From Humulus lupulus (Eukaryota; Streptophyta; Magnoliopsida; Rosales; Cannabaceae), in assembly GCF_963169125.1 (NCBI RefSeq), contig NC_084802.1:14818896-14882895 (forward strand): a stretch of 64,000 nt of DNA, in the 5' to 3' direction. The translations under genes were made by a program, and so were the position numbers. The notes under the pieces were generated by a model. It was not told where the DNA came from. It saw only the letters and a list, made by a program, of their open reading frames with translations, and searched no databases. Positions 12,471 to 24,251 of this stretch are shown here, in pieces (the stretch's first letter is position 1; the number at the start of each line of letters is the position of its first letter).

Positions 12471-13800
12471 AGCAGAAAAAGCTAAGAAACTAAGTGAACA
12501 AGGAAGAAAAATGAATTACCCACGCGCTAGAAGTCCAACACCAATGTGGGGTTCTTCTCCAGGAGGAACCCGGATGTCATAAGCCAATAATGTCTAACAT
12601 CCATGGGGTGATTCAAGTGCTGAATGGAGCCGGATGGATATCATGGGATTTCAGTCTGTGCTTGTCCTTAGAGTTAAGCTGTGACCCCAGCTTGTAAAAA
12701 TACAGAACCTCCATGGGGGTAGGCATCAGGATCTCCTTCGATGTGCATAATATGCGCCATCTCGCGATCAACTTGTGCGCTTGGGGCAGAAGTTGGAACG
12801 GCGCGATCCCCATGAACTTAAGGAACCACGCGAAGTAATTATGGAGTGGGAGAGTAGCTCCCGCACTTATGTGGCCTATGCTCCAAGCCTCAAACTCGCC
12901 CACACCAGTATGGGCCTTGTCCTCCTTTTGGGCCAGTCAGTTGTAGAAAAGCCCTAGAGTCGACTCCACTCCTAGATGTTTCTCCAGAGCGTCCAACATT
13001 CGGTAGTTCTGGAACTCATTCTTCTCCCCATCCATTTCCCATGTATTTCCCGTGGGAAGTTTGTGCCCTTCCAGGACTATGGGGCTTGATTGAAAGAAAT
13101 CTTCCAGATGAAGAGTGACACCATGACTCATGATTAGGGACCTGGAAGCGACAAAGAAAACAAAACCAAGCAGTTAGCACCAAAACCGAAGAAAACTGGT
13201 TAAGGTACGGGGGTTCTCCTAAAACTGCTTGGAGAAGTCCCCTCCGGACCTAGATTCGGGATCAATAAAGATCCCAAGATCATTAGTTGGGAACTAAAAA
13301 TCAGAAGTTTTTCTAACTCTCCCAAATCAATCTTGGGACGTTCAAATTGATCTAGGACAACTAGACTGATAGGAATTATCGCCTAGAAAATCTACAATTC
13401 AGACCTACACTATCCTACCTAGAACCACCATACACGGTGGTCACGACCCTAATAATTTTATGGTCGCAAGAATAGCATTACGGTCAAAACGACTAAAAAA
13501 AGGGGAATAAACAGAAAAAAAAGACTAGAAAACTTACTAAGAGGTGCTGGATTTGAAATTTGCAAGGGTTTAGGCGACAAAGTTGGCAGAATCTCAGCTT
13601 TAAATCTGAGAAAATGATGCAACAATTCGTCTACTAGTTGAACTGGGAATAAGCTATCTGATGGCTGAACGGAAAGAGGTTTGGTCGGAAACAGATGGAC
13701 ACAGAGGTGAACTAATCGCCGGGGAATCTCGTTGGCAAATTGGGACATAAAAAGCTCTCTCTTCTGCTCTGAATCAATAGAATGTGCAAAGTTTGAAAGG
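10232..13800 (-). pseudogene. Antisense multi-exon gene of Tat element (Transposase_28-like + coiled coil)
   Basis: The gene runs against its host retrotransposon. The first coding part begins at 13131 (MSHGVTLHLEDFF). After a frame change, 12903-12613 carries LPLHNYFAWFLKFMGIAPFQ and WRILCTS, which fits the 'putative gypsy type transposon' domain (Pfam PF04195). Later exons hold MDVGGFVTT (about 12375), a basic segment MSNPVGKMKEMIKAR (11699), an acidic/basic linker, and a long coiled coil (10866-10436). The stop is at 10232 after DEQDESTPDVPNQNEA. Short intron-like gaps with GT/AG edges separate the blocks (for example near 10868-10930). Several frame breaks show it is decayed. The product's function is unknown; a related plus-strand gene sits at 30900-33960. 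Confidence 0.75.
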
Positions 13801-13807
13801 AGACTGT

Positions 13808-13827
13808 CGAGGTATTTATAGGGCAAA
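13808..13827 (-). promoter_or_regulatory. TATA box of the antisense gene
   Basis: On the minus strand the sequence reads CCCTATAAATACCTCGACAG, a strong plant TATA box about 680 bp upstream of the first coding block at 13131. Transcription would start near 13790 and run leftwards, opposite to the retrotransposon. Confidence 0.65.
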
Positions 13828-14329
13828 AATTCACTATTTAATCCAACGGTCCACAGTGGGGATCCCAAGAGTATCCCCATCCAACGATCTCGGATGGTGT
13901 AGAGGCTTTAATTTCCCTAATTGACTCCTAAATCGTGGATTCGTCAATCCACGATCCGCACTTGCCTCATCCAATGGTCCATGACGAAACTCTCAAGACT
14001 ATCCCCATCCTACGGTCCCAAATGGTGAAGAAGCATTAAACAATCGAGTACCCAATAGATTTTTTCGTATAGACGAGACGTCTCGAGAATTGCACTGACA
14101 CCCATCAGTCACTTGGGTCATCAAAAGATTCTTTCCAGATCTTTAGGGTGCGAGTAGCACAGACGCACCATCAACTTCAAGACATGTGTGTGAAACATTG
14201 TGAATCTGAAAGGATGGGGATCGCCCAAATGGCCCCCAAGTAAATGAACTCGACTTCTGGAAAACGAACTGAGATATTTGGATTTGATCCAGGAGAGTAA
14301 GGAAAGTCTCCAACATGCAAACACGGATG

Positions 14330-14346
14330 AAGACTTGGGGGGTAAA
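14330..14346 (+). other. Polypurine tract, Tat element 1
   Basis: GAAGACTTGGGGGG followed by TAAA directly precedes the TG that opens the 3' LTR. Position and base composition fit the plus-strand primer of a Ty3/gypsy element. Confidence 0.65.
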
Positions 14347-15317
14347 TGTTATCCCTGTTTTCCCCCGGGACATGTGGCATGACGCAATGGGTCCGTGGGC
14401 CCCCTTAAAGAGATCCGGGCCCATCCTAAGCCCGATGAACATGGAAGAAGAAAGTATTGATAGCCCAATTATCAATGAGCCCAACAACGCTCAGTGGGCG
14501 CGACCATAACAAGGGAACCAGGACCAAGATGCAGGCCCAACTCATCTTCCCGGTCCCAACCTACCCGTATCCTCCGGGATGCCAATAGAGGTGGCAGGCT
14601 CACTAGTATGGGAATAGACCTTGTCAAGAATAAACCCGAGTCCTGGTGAACGAACCAGGACTCTGGTAAGTATATGGGGACATTAGTAAAGGAACCTGGA
14701 CCAGACGTCCAGATAGGGCAAGTTTGATATTCCCTGACGCTGACATGTCCCCAAGAAACATGGAAGTTGGTCTCCTCAATTAACCTGAAGAAGAGGTTAT
14801 GCACGGAATTTACGTTGTTCCTAGGAAATAGTACTGCCACTACTCTGACAGATGCTGTCCCCGGGATCCTCTTAGAAGCCCATGCGGACTAGTCTGAAAT
14901 TATGTACTATTGGTAGCAGTAAGTCTTGGCTATGCCTAAGTCGGCCCAATAGGCCCTAATTATTATGTTTTTTTAAGAAACCTTTGTATTATGACTCCAT
15001 TAGCGAGCAAACCATGATTACATCCCTATTGGGCCTGGATTAGTCTGGCCCAAGCCCATTGCACATGACTGCCTATAAATATGACCAGTTGTGCCCTGCA
15101 GCAGGGATCCCAAATTTTCTCTTGTAAGCAATTACTCTGCTAAAACTTGCAGAAAACTCCATTGTCAAAAGCTCTCTAAAATATAATACAATAGACTCAT
15201 GGACCAAGGCTCATTAATAATTTAACCACGTAAAAACTCTATTTGTTTATCTTTGATATTATCTTTCTAGCTCTTATTTCTTAATATATTTCTAGTTTCT
15301 AAAAAAGTCACTAAACA
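14347..15317 (+). repeat. 3' LTR of Tat element 1
   Basis: The 971-bp segment starts TGTTATCCC and ends CTAAACA, with short inverted ends TGTT/AACA. It contains a TATA box at 15074-15081 and a typical gypsy R/U5 tail with AACCACGTAAAAACTC near 15215-15235. No matching 5' LTR is in the window because the element is truncated. Confidence 0.78.
15074..15081 (+). promoter_or_regulatory. TATA box in LTR of Tat element 1
   Basis: TATAAATA within GCCTATAAATATGACC, about 245 bp before the LTR end, the expected place for a gypsy LTR promoter. Confidence 0.7.
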
Positions 15318-16709
15318 GTGTGGTTATGTTATTTATGGTGTTTGGGAATGTTTGAGAGGCTTAATTATGGTTTTAGGTTAGGTCTAGGTTGAATTTTGGA
15401 GGGTTTAGCTTAGGGTAAAATGCAGAAAGAAGCTGGGTTTTTTGGGTTCGCGGGGGCGCGCCGCAACCCTGTTCATGGGCGCCGCGGCCCGTGTGACCCC
15501 AGAAGCCTGGTGGCTTTCTGTTTCATAGGAGCACTACAACCTTAAGGGGCAAGTCACGACGCGTGTCGTTGGGACTTAGGGCTAGGAGCCCCTGACTAGG
15601 GGGCACGTCGCGACCTTCAGGGCCAAGTCGCGACCCGCATAGGCAGACTTAGCTAGAATAGTTTTGTTAGCTCGGGAACCTAAATCTAAGCGCTCGAGAC
15701 AAATTATACTACTCGGTTTAGTAGAATTCAAGCTCCCAGAGGCTCGTATATTATTCCAAAGATTTTAATGGTTTAGAATTTTAATGGTTATCCATTATAA
15801 CATTGTGACTAGGTTATACCACAAGGGCTCAGGATTAGGGATCGTGCTCGGAGCTACCATATGCTAGTTGCTCGAGACTTGAGGTAAGAAAACTATACTT
15901 GAGTTGTGAATGGGGCTTAAACCCATGTTAATGAGTGTATTATGAATGTGAACATATCTGTAGCTGAGAATATCTGGATGGACACACTTGTATACGCTGC
16001 CATTGATTACTTGCTATGCATTGTGCATTTGCGATTATATCTATTTGCAGGCCAGCCTAAGGGTGTCGGGGTCAGCTAAGAGACTAGGGGACTCATCCTA
16101 AGGGCACCAGGCCTGGATAATATACCATAAACAAAAGTGTGGTTCACACTTAATCATTTCTATTGATTGATGAATCTGGTTTACGTATTTGACTAAGTTG
16201 AATATTACTATTGGTTGGTTATTTATACCTTATTATTAATTGAATTTGATGATTTATGTTTACTGTGTTTATACTGTTTCCTAGTTGTGCATGCTGGTTT
16301 AAGTTTTCTTGCTGAGCCTTGGCTCACGGGTGCTACGCGGTGCAGGTAAGGGAAAAGGATAGCTGGACCAACCATGAGTTGGAGGACTTCAGGGGCGGTG
16401 TGTACATATGCAGCCTGCTTGATTGTCACGGTCGGGATAGCTTGGGAGGAACTAGGGTTAAACCATGTTTTGCTGCTTAGGACGGCGAAGTTGTATTCTA
16501 TTTGTCTTTTACAAGTTTGTAAACTGATTTTGGGATCCTGTGTATAAATTTAATATTTTAATGAAAAATAATCATTTTGTTATTCATATCTTTTAATACA
16601 TGACCTTGACTTAGTCTTTAATTACACATTTAAGTTCAAATGACTTACTTAGCAAGTTAAGCATTATTTTAAACACAGTGTAACAGTCTTGGTTAACTAG
16701 GGCGTTACA
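15318..16709 (+). repeat. LTR remnant H (TGTAA..TTACA type), left end missing
   Basis: The segment ends in GGGCGTTACA, the terminus used by the LTRs at 20735-23165 and 39205-41799. It contains the shared block CTTGCTGAGCCTTGGCTCAC near 16307 followed by GGTGCAGGTAAGGG, then GTGTACATATGCAG. Its 5' part is absent; it abuts the Tat 3' LTR at 15317, so the Tat element probably inserted into it. A CG-rich palindromic pocket lies at 15446-15640. Confidence 0.72.
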
Positions 16710-17599
16710 GAACAACAATGACAACAAATGAGCAAAACCAAACAAGTACGTGCCACACTTTACCAATTACACTGCCATGATAGAATCACAAGAAAATGTA
16801 TATATGGACACCCATACCACTATTCCTTTTAGGCGACCATCTTTCATTCGAAAAGAGTTGAGAAAAATGGATATGAATAAATTCTACAAATTCCATAATG
16901 ATTATGGACATGATAAGAACGAGCGAAACTAGCTAAAAGACGAGATCGAGTTTCTTATACGTCGAGGACATCTAAAAAAATACATTATCGACAGACCTAA
17001 TAGGTATTCGGTTGCAACATGAGGTAACGATCAAGGCCAAAGACATCAAAGATCACCTCTATTACCCATAATGGGAACGTTGAACGCTATTTGTTAATGG
17101 CCTCATTTGGCCGGTGACAGCAGCAAAGCACGAGAAAAATATGTCTGGACGCTACATCATGAATAATAGACAAATATGTTACCAGTCGAGGAGCGACCTC
17201 CCAAATTGCCTCAGTACAGAATAAAAAGAATAACTTTTGCCAAGGAGGAAGCTGAACATGTCAGGTTCCCACACAACAATCCTTTCGCCGTAAATATATA
17301 GATTGCAAATATGATAGTCAAACAAGTACTGATCAACACAGGAAGCTCAGTAAATATACTATATAAATCTTCATTGGAAATGATAAAGCATTCTATTCGA
17401 GACCTTTAGCCTTGTACACATACCATTTATGTATTTTCATGAGAATTTCTCATACCATTTGGATCGATCAAGCTCCCCATTACAGTTGGAGACACACCGA
17501 AAAATGAAACAATTATGGCTATTTTCACTGTGTTAAACTGCCCATTTTCCTACAATGTTGTAATTGGACGGCCTATTCTGATCGACTTGCAAGCAATAA
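16710..17599 (+). pseudogene. Decayed gypsy gag C-terminus and protease
   Basis: The first part (16740-16990) reads YVPHFTNYTAMIESQ, then KFYKFHNDYGHDKNE and EIEFLIRRGHL. This is the conserved C-terminal gag motif of Tat-type elements and matches CRFHNDYGHDTNEC in the element at 38666-39160. The second part (17300-17599) reads VLINTGSSVNILYKSS and later YNVVIGRPILIDLQA, the aspartic protease region. The catalytic DTG is NTG here, and at least three in-frame stops are present. It is interrupted at 17600 by an LTR-like sequence. The rest of this element is not in the window. Confidence 0.8.
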
Positions 17600-19982
17600 T
17601 GTAATATCCACATTTTCGTTTGGTAATTTATACTCTTGAGGGGTCTTTTGTAATTTTTTCAAATTATGTGTTATGTGATTAGATTAATATGGATATGTGA
17701 TATTAATATCTGTGTAAGATATTTTATGTTGGAAAATACTGAAGGTGCTTAGAATGTGTGTAAAAGTGACGAATCACCGTTTCCTTCAAATGCTAGGGGC
17801 TTTATTGTTAAGAATTGTTAAAATATGGGTCACAATAGAGTTAAGAGAACTTATAGAGAATAAGTTAATTTTGGATTATGGAAACTAATAGTTTAGTGGG
17901 GAATTACTAAAAAGGGTTTGATGAAATTGTTGGAATAGCTTAGATCAAGGGTAGGATGGTAATTTGGCGATAGTGAGTCATTATAAATAGAAAGTGAGAG
18001 ACTAGGGGTTAGAGTTACACTCACAATTTTAATTTGGTGGCTGCTCTACACATGAAACAAATGAGAGAACTCTCTCTCATTCTTTCTAGACTAGGGTTCA
18101 AGATTTAAGGAAGAAGAAGAAAGAAGATTTCTTCAATACATATGGATCACTAGGCACTCGTGTAGGGGCTCATTTAGGATGCTTTGGGAGAATATTTTCA
18201 TGGCTTAGGTTGCTGTACATGATCATTGTAAATTTTTTTCACACTTTTAAAGTTTCTTTGATTATTCTTGAAGCTTTGAGTTATGTTAATGATGATTTTG
18301 ATTAGAAAGCATGATAGGTGAGATAATTGGTTTTATATGTATGTTAGAGACTAGGATATTTTTTGATAATGGTTAGAAACATGTTAGGGATGATTTAATG
18401 ATGATATAATGTCTGGTGTTTTTATTTATGTTCATAGCTTGGGAAGAAGTTTTATTGCATGAGATTTAATAGGGTTATGGAGTTAGGGGCTACTCATGAA
18501 TTTTTGATATTTTATTTATCTCTAAGAATTATATGAAGATATAGAGGGATTCAAGATGAGAAAAATAAAAAAAAAAAATCCCCCAAAACATATTTAAATT
18601 GAGAAAGTTATGACTGTTCAAAGAAGAATCACGATCAATGATTTCTGGCTCTATCAGGAGCGACCGCGCCACATGCCCAGAAAGAGGATTTTTCCTCATT
18701 TTGATTGGAGCTTTAAGGATATGGTTAAGGGTTTTCTATTTGGGGATTAGGACTTTTCTAAGGAAACTTTAAGGTGGATTGAGTCTTAGGAATAGTAAGA
18801 TTTGGTTCATGACCTCTGGTTGAAGTTATGAGTCTCTAAATGATGAATGTTTGTATGCTTTGAATTTAGGACTCGACAAGGCACTAGACAATCTCTTAAA
18901 CAATGGAAGAATAAACACAAGTTAAATCAAAGGAAAGAATGGACCTTTTTGGTAGAAACCCTAGTTACATAAAATCATAAAGTTATGATTTAGTGTAATA
19001 AATCAATGAAGAGGATCATGAAAGGCTTGACACAATTGAATTACTGTATAAAATATTCTATTCCTAGCCTCCCATAAGGATTGCTTGAAGCTACTACAAT
19101 GGGGGAATGAGTCTTGGGATTAACAAGCCTTGGTCTTTAAACAAGTCAAAATTTCTTGATGAAGATCTTGGAGAAAACAATAACCTTTGTAAGTTAGAGA
19201 AATATAGGGTTTTAGGGAGAGAAAGAGTGGAAAGTGACCTGTTCACCAAAGTCTCAAATGAACCCCTTAACTAGTGTAGGAGACGTCATTAGTGTTAACC
19301 GATTAGAGCATTTTAAATTAAGTTTTGGAGCCAAAACTTGTAACTATACATATATGTACGGACAACCCACGCGATGCATCGCCCCCATGCAAGCAATGCA
19401 TTGCCTGTTTGGGTTGTTCAAGAACAGGTGATGCAACACCTCTCAATAGGCAACACAACGCCTATGGCACTGAATTTTGACCTCGTACATTTCCCCAAAA
19501 CACCTCTAAATTCTCCAATTTTTTTTGGGTACTCTTATACACTCGAAAGAAACACTTTGGACCCGAAAAATATAATTTATAAAGCCTACAACAAAAGTCA
19601 ACCCACCCACATTGACTTTAGTGAAATCGTTATGATTCTACACCTCTTTGTGCATAATTAATTTCACTATAGACAGGCGACACGTTGCCCGATGTGTCCC
19701 TATAAACACGTGTTTTAAGCTCTAAATGATGTGTTTAAAAGCTCCAATCCTATTGGTTGGACTTAATGATGACACCTACACTATACAAGAGTTTTCTTAG
19801 AGTTTTGATAGACTTAATCACTCTTTCAAATATCTCTCTAGCTCCCAAGATCATAAATTTTCTCTAAGAAATTCATACAGAATGTGCTTGTCTTTGTGAA
19901 TTTCAAGGCTTGTTTAACCCCAATTCCCTTTCCTACTAGAGAAAGCCTATCAAAGGCTAGAGAATAGAGAATTTGGACAATG
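17600..19982. repeat. LTR-like repeat sequence, right boundary not resolved
   Basis: It begins TGTAATATCCACA at the exact point where the protease frame breaks, which suggests an LTR insertion. I could not find its TTACA end or the duplicated target. From about 18870 the composition changes to A-rich sequence with many CTAGG/AAACCC words, possibly a second, antisense LTR. Small CG palindromes occur at 18660 and 19370-19460. No coding potential is seen. Confidence 0.45.
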
Positions 19983-21725
19983 ATACATGTAGTGTCCCAG
20001 AATTTTTTTACTTAGCTAGATAGTAGTAGTAGTTAGTAATAGTTTGTAGTATGTTAGTTTCCGTGGATTTTGGTTCAAGCCGGAACTTAGTTGGAAACTC
20101 ATAGCAGCAGTTATGGATTTTATAAGTTTAACCTATGTTTAAAAATATTAATTATAACATAAGGTTTGATTAATATTGCTGGTCCTAGAAATATTATTTA
20201 ATATAACCTAAGGTTTAGATAGAATTAATAAGAGCATGACACTTGTCATAATCATGTTTGTTAAAGATTTAAGTATTTTGATGAATAGTTTAAATAAAAG
20301 AAAGATCTAAAAGCTCTAGAACCTTCCAGCAACTGTTAGGATCATGTTCTGACTCAGTTAAAGCTGTTTAATCAATTCAAAATATGCTGAAAAAGTGAAA
20401 ATATGTGTTTGATATATCAACGTATGTCGATATATCGCTGCTTTAGGGGCCGATATATCGCCTACGAAAGATACGGAAAACATGTCGACTTCACACGAAC
20501 GAACGAACAGGGCTCGGGAAAATGGTCTATGCGATATATCGCCCAGGGTAGGCGATATATCGCCCCTGGTGCATTTATTTTGAAAGTTTGGGATTTTAAA
20601 TTTAAAAAAAGCCTTAACCACTTGGACCTGCCTTTGAACGCTTTTGACCGAGTTCTGGGTGTCTGATGAACAAAAATTCAAATCTTTTTCATTTTATATT
20701 TATTTATTTATTCAAATTAAAAGGGGTTAGTTTCTGTAATGCCTTGAAATCCCTAATGCAGTTTAATGGTTGGATTAGTAGGTCGGGAGGGCCATAATTA
20801 TTTTATTATGCCATTAAACTATTATATGCATGTTTATGTGAATTATATTATAATATGATGTTAAATGCATGCATGTGAGTCCACATTTCATCACAGGGGT
20901 ATTTTGGTAATTTGGCCCGTTGAGGGCATAATTGTATATTTGTATGCATGTTAGTGATCTATTGTTGAGGCCACATTATAATGTGGATTTGTTCGAGCCA
21001 TTTGGCATGAGACGATCTTTGAGAGCAAGTTAGCGGTTTAGTCATAACGAGATTAAGTTCGGGGCTCGGGGTGAATCTCGGGGTATTTTGGTGATTAGAG
21101 TGTTGCCAGGAGTTAAAGGGTAACGAGATATGAATTATTGGTATTTGAGAATATCGAGAATAACGAGAATTGGAGGGTGTTAATTATGATTAACGAAATA
21201 GGCAGGAAATGACGGTTTTACCCTTGGGGAGTCTTTAGAAAACCTTAAATGACCTAGGGGCAAAAAGGTATTTTCACCATATGATATACTTAAGCCATTG
21301 AAGGCTGTAGAAGGTTGGCAAAAACAGAGTATCAAATTTCTCTCCTGTACCTCTTTTCTTCTCCTTTTTCTTTTGAATTTTTGAGCTGTTCTTGAGGATT
21401 CAAGCTAGGGAAGTGGATCTTGAGGGCTTCGGATTGTGTTCCACCATTGAAGAGGATCCTAATCTGAGCTTGAGGTAAGTTTCTAGCCATTAAAACTCTA
21501 GCTTTGCTCTGTTTTTGGTTTGGTCTTTAGCTTGGTTTTCTAGATTGGTTGAAGGGAATTGATGGGAGTTTTTGGCTAGGGTTACTTGGGTTGTGATGCC
21601 TAGGACATGTGTAGATGGTTTTTGGGTTCATTTGGGACTTAAAATGAGGTTTGGAAGCTTTTGGTTCAGGTTGGAAATGGTGGAGTTGAAGGGAAAAGTT
21701 TCAAGGGCATTTCTGGCTGTGTGTA

Positions 21726-21759
21726 GCGCTGTAGCGCCCACAAGTGGGCGCTACAGCGC
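21726..21759. repeat. Perfect 15-bp inverted repeat, 4-nt loop
   Basis: Left arm GCGCTGTAGCGCCCA, loop CAAG, right arm TGGGCGCTACAGCGC. The arms are fully complementary. GCGCT/AGCGC words continue to 21827 (for example GTAGCGCTAC). Confidence 0.95.
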
Positions 21760-22199
21760 AACTCAGAGGGAATTTTATGCTGCTTGGGCGCTGGGGCGCT
21801 AGGGGGGTAGCGCTACAATGCTACCCTGCTCCTTCAGATTTTGGTTTTGGGCATTTTTAAGGGTTTTGGCTCGGGGTTTCAATCCTTAAGGCTCAGGATC
21901 GAATCTACTCACCGTTTGGGTACAATTCGAGGTCCTGGGAGTGAGGTTTAGGTCAAGACCCTTTCATTATTGATTTTCATTAATGGAGGTTATAATTGGT
22001 TATAGCTAGGTAATCGCTAAGGAATCAAAATGTCGATCGTTCTCAAAGGTCGTTCTGTTACTATTTCTTGCTCGAACTAGAGGTAAGAAAACTGCACCCC
22101 ATATGCGACATGCATGGTTATTATTGATGCATGTTGAGTGTTTAAATGTGGACATGGATTGCATATCAAATGCTTAGAAAATCTTGCTTATTTGTGAAC

Positions 22200-22680
22200 G
22201 GCACTGACTTACTAGTCAGAATCGGCAATGGTGTCAGAACTAGCTTTGAAGCTGTGACTTACTAGTCAAGTTCGACAGTAGTTTTGAGCACTGGTCGTAT
22301 GAAACTGATCTAAGAGTCAAGAGCGGCATAAGCATCATGAACGTAGAGCCGATGAAAGATTAGATCTAATCAACATCAGCATTGAATGACTCATCATGAG
22401 CATTAATGCCGGACTGACCCCAAGTTCGAAGAAAACTAAAAGTGCTTGCCTAGTTCCATGACTAGTTACTCAGAGCTAGGGCCAGAAGGCACAGGTGACC
22501 CCATCGTCACATGGCTAAGGGTACAGAACCCACAGTAGTGACTCCATGGTCACTCCCTTGGTTTACATTGGTGACTCGCTCATCAGTCACTTATCCTGTT
22601 TAAGCTAGTGACTCGATTACTCACTTGTAAAGGGTGCAGAACCCATGTTAGTGACTTATACATCTGTCACTCATCAGTTT
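22200..22680. repeat. Array of GTGACT/AGTCAC-type dyads in LTR Y
   Basis: At least ten short inverted pairs are spread over 480 bp, for example TGACTTACTAGTCA, GTGACCCCATCGTCAC, GTGACTCCATGGTCAC and GTGACTCGCTCATCAGTCAC. Spacers vary while the half-sites are kept. Similar pairs occur in LTR E (39770-40270). Confidence 0.75.
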
Positions 22681-23879
22681 AGGACTATAAGTCCTGGATG
22701 ATTATCATGATCATCGTTTGATATTATATATATGCAGTATTGAGTTTTCTTGTTGGGCTTTGGCTCATGGGTGCTATGTGGTGCAGGTAAAGGGAAAGAA
22801 AAGCTCACCCAGCCTTGAGTGGAGAGCTTAGGTGGCGATGTGTACATATGCGGTTGCTTGACCACCACGGCCAAGGAGTTTCTCAGAGGGACTAGGGGTT
22901 AACCCTAATTTTGCTGCTTAGGTCAGCGGGTTGTAAATTTCAAACTGTAATGACCATTTTGGATTGTAAATAACATGTAATGGTTTTTATGGGCCCATGA
23001 ACAGTTTTATGTTTTAAATAAAATATATCCTTTCCTTTTGATTGGCTTTACACCTTAACCTATTAATAACACCTAGATGCACGTTTATAACCAAAGAACT
23101 CGATTAGCAAGTTAAGCACGGTTCAAAGATCATAGTAACGGTCTTGGAGTAACCAGGGCGTTACAATTTCACTCCTTGAACTCTATGAATAGGACCTAGT
23201 ACTCTGCCATTTCCTTCATTCATTCAAGCATTGTTCAGAGCCTCCAAACTACTAAGGTTACTATAGAGAGAAACACTTGGGTTTTGGGATAAAAGTTTTT
23301 CTAATCTAAGCTTTTCTAAACACTTGGGAAGTGAGATATAGTGTTATTTCGATATCGAGGTGTAGATCAAAGTCATAGTTCATCAAGGTATTCTTATCCT
23401 TAAGTTCAGTTTTTCATAGTTCTTTAGTTTTCTTTTATTTTCCTTCAGATCCTAACTCTTGTTTATGATTCTTGGTTAGGTGTTTAAGTTTCTTAAATCT
23501 TAAGGTTCTTTTCAGTAAGTTTCTACTCGGATGGTTTAGTTTTCTTTTCATCTCTTTTCTATAGAAACTCACCATTCTTACTGTTGGTTTTAGGAGTGTT
23601 CCAAATCCCGTTCTTGTCTCCATATCCCAGTTTTTGGTAAGGAAAATAGGTTAGATTATATGTGTTTATATGTTTATGTTATGATATGTTTTATGTATAT
23701 GTATAAAAATGTTTTGTAGTCCTTGGGCATATGACTTACTTAGATAGCAAGTCCCAAGAATTTATGTTATAGTCGCTTAGGCATATGACTTGCTTAGATA
23801 CCAAGTCCCAAGAATTTTTATCATTTTCATGGTTTAGAGTTATTATTTACCCAACCTTGATTAGTAGACGGAGGACCTA

Positions 23880-24251
23880 TGTGACGCCCCAGGTCACTAT
23901 GGCTGCTTTCTGGAATGACGACTGGCCATACAAACCAACACGAATCTTTTCAGCATGCTTTGTCCTCACTCACATGCTTCCTAGGAAAACTTCCCAGGAG
24001 GTCACCCATCCTTAGATTACCCCAGGTCAAGCACGCTTAACTTTGGAGTTCTCAAGTGATGGGCTACCGAAAAGAAGATGCATCTTGTTGATATAGGTAG
24101 TACCCATCAATCCATTTAAGCCCTCTTCAACTGTGTAGTCCCATACCTACACAGTCTTAGAATCATCACACTTGACCTTCCCCAGGCGGTGTGGGATTGC
24201 ACAGCTTACCCGGTCTTTCCCCTTACGGATCACGGGATTTTGACTATCACA
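23880..24251 (-). mobile_element. Cassandra-type TRIM solo LTR with 5S rRNA-like segment
   Basis: 372 bp with ends TGTGA..TCACA and a perfect 5-bp target duplication ACCTA at 23875-23879 and 24252-24256. On the minus strand 24067-23988 closely follows the 3' part of plant 5S rRNA: AGAACTCCAAAGTTAAGCG, then GATGGGTGACCTCCTGGGAA. Cassandra elements are known for LTRs carrying a 5S-derived region with RNA polymerase III promoter boxes. Only one LTR is present, with no internal domain, inside solo LTR X1. Confidence 0.9.

Larger units (their letters stand above)
5752..15317 (+). mobile_element. Tat-lineage Ty3/gypsy element 1, 5'-truncated
   Basis: The order on the plus strand is the C-terminal tail of the polyprotein (5752-6000), a long 3' region with tandem repeats, a gene-like region on the opposite strand (7440-13830), a polypurine tract and a 3' LTR. 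This is the layout known for Tat-clade elements such as Grande and Retand, where an additional ORF can lie antisense between pol and the 3' LTR. Everything upstream of the integrase tail is missing. The internal 3' region is enlarged by a tandem duplication. The left breakpoint sits in AT-rich DNA, so the truncation mechanism is unknown. Confidence 0.85.
20735..23165 (+). mobile_element. Solo LTR Y nested in X1
   Basis: 2431 bp, starting TGTAATGCC and ending GGGCGTTACA. Flanks are GTTTC (20730-20734) and ATTTC (23166-23170), a 4-of-5 match to a 5-bp duplication. X1 sequence on the two sides joins into the same order seen uninterrupted in X2, which proves the insertion. It contains a perfect hairpin at 21726-21759, a dense array of GTGACT/AGTCAC dyads at 22200-22680 and the conserved block near 22746. 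Confidence 0.9.

Noticed and set aside
13458..13880. 140-codon minus-strand frame (MGILLGSPLW) as a protein
   Set aside because: It overlaps the TATA box and leader of the antisense gene, and no family is recognised.
20403..20681. Frames over the CGATATATCG region on both strands
   Set aside because: They lie inside solo LTR X1; the palindromes alone keep both frames open, and X2 does not conserve a protein.
23988..24067. 5S rRNA gene
   Set aside because: Only part of 5S is present, with many differences, and it lies inside a 372-bp LTR with its own ends and ACCTA duplication.
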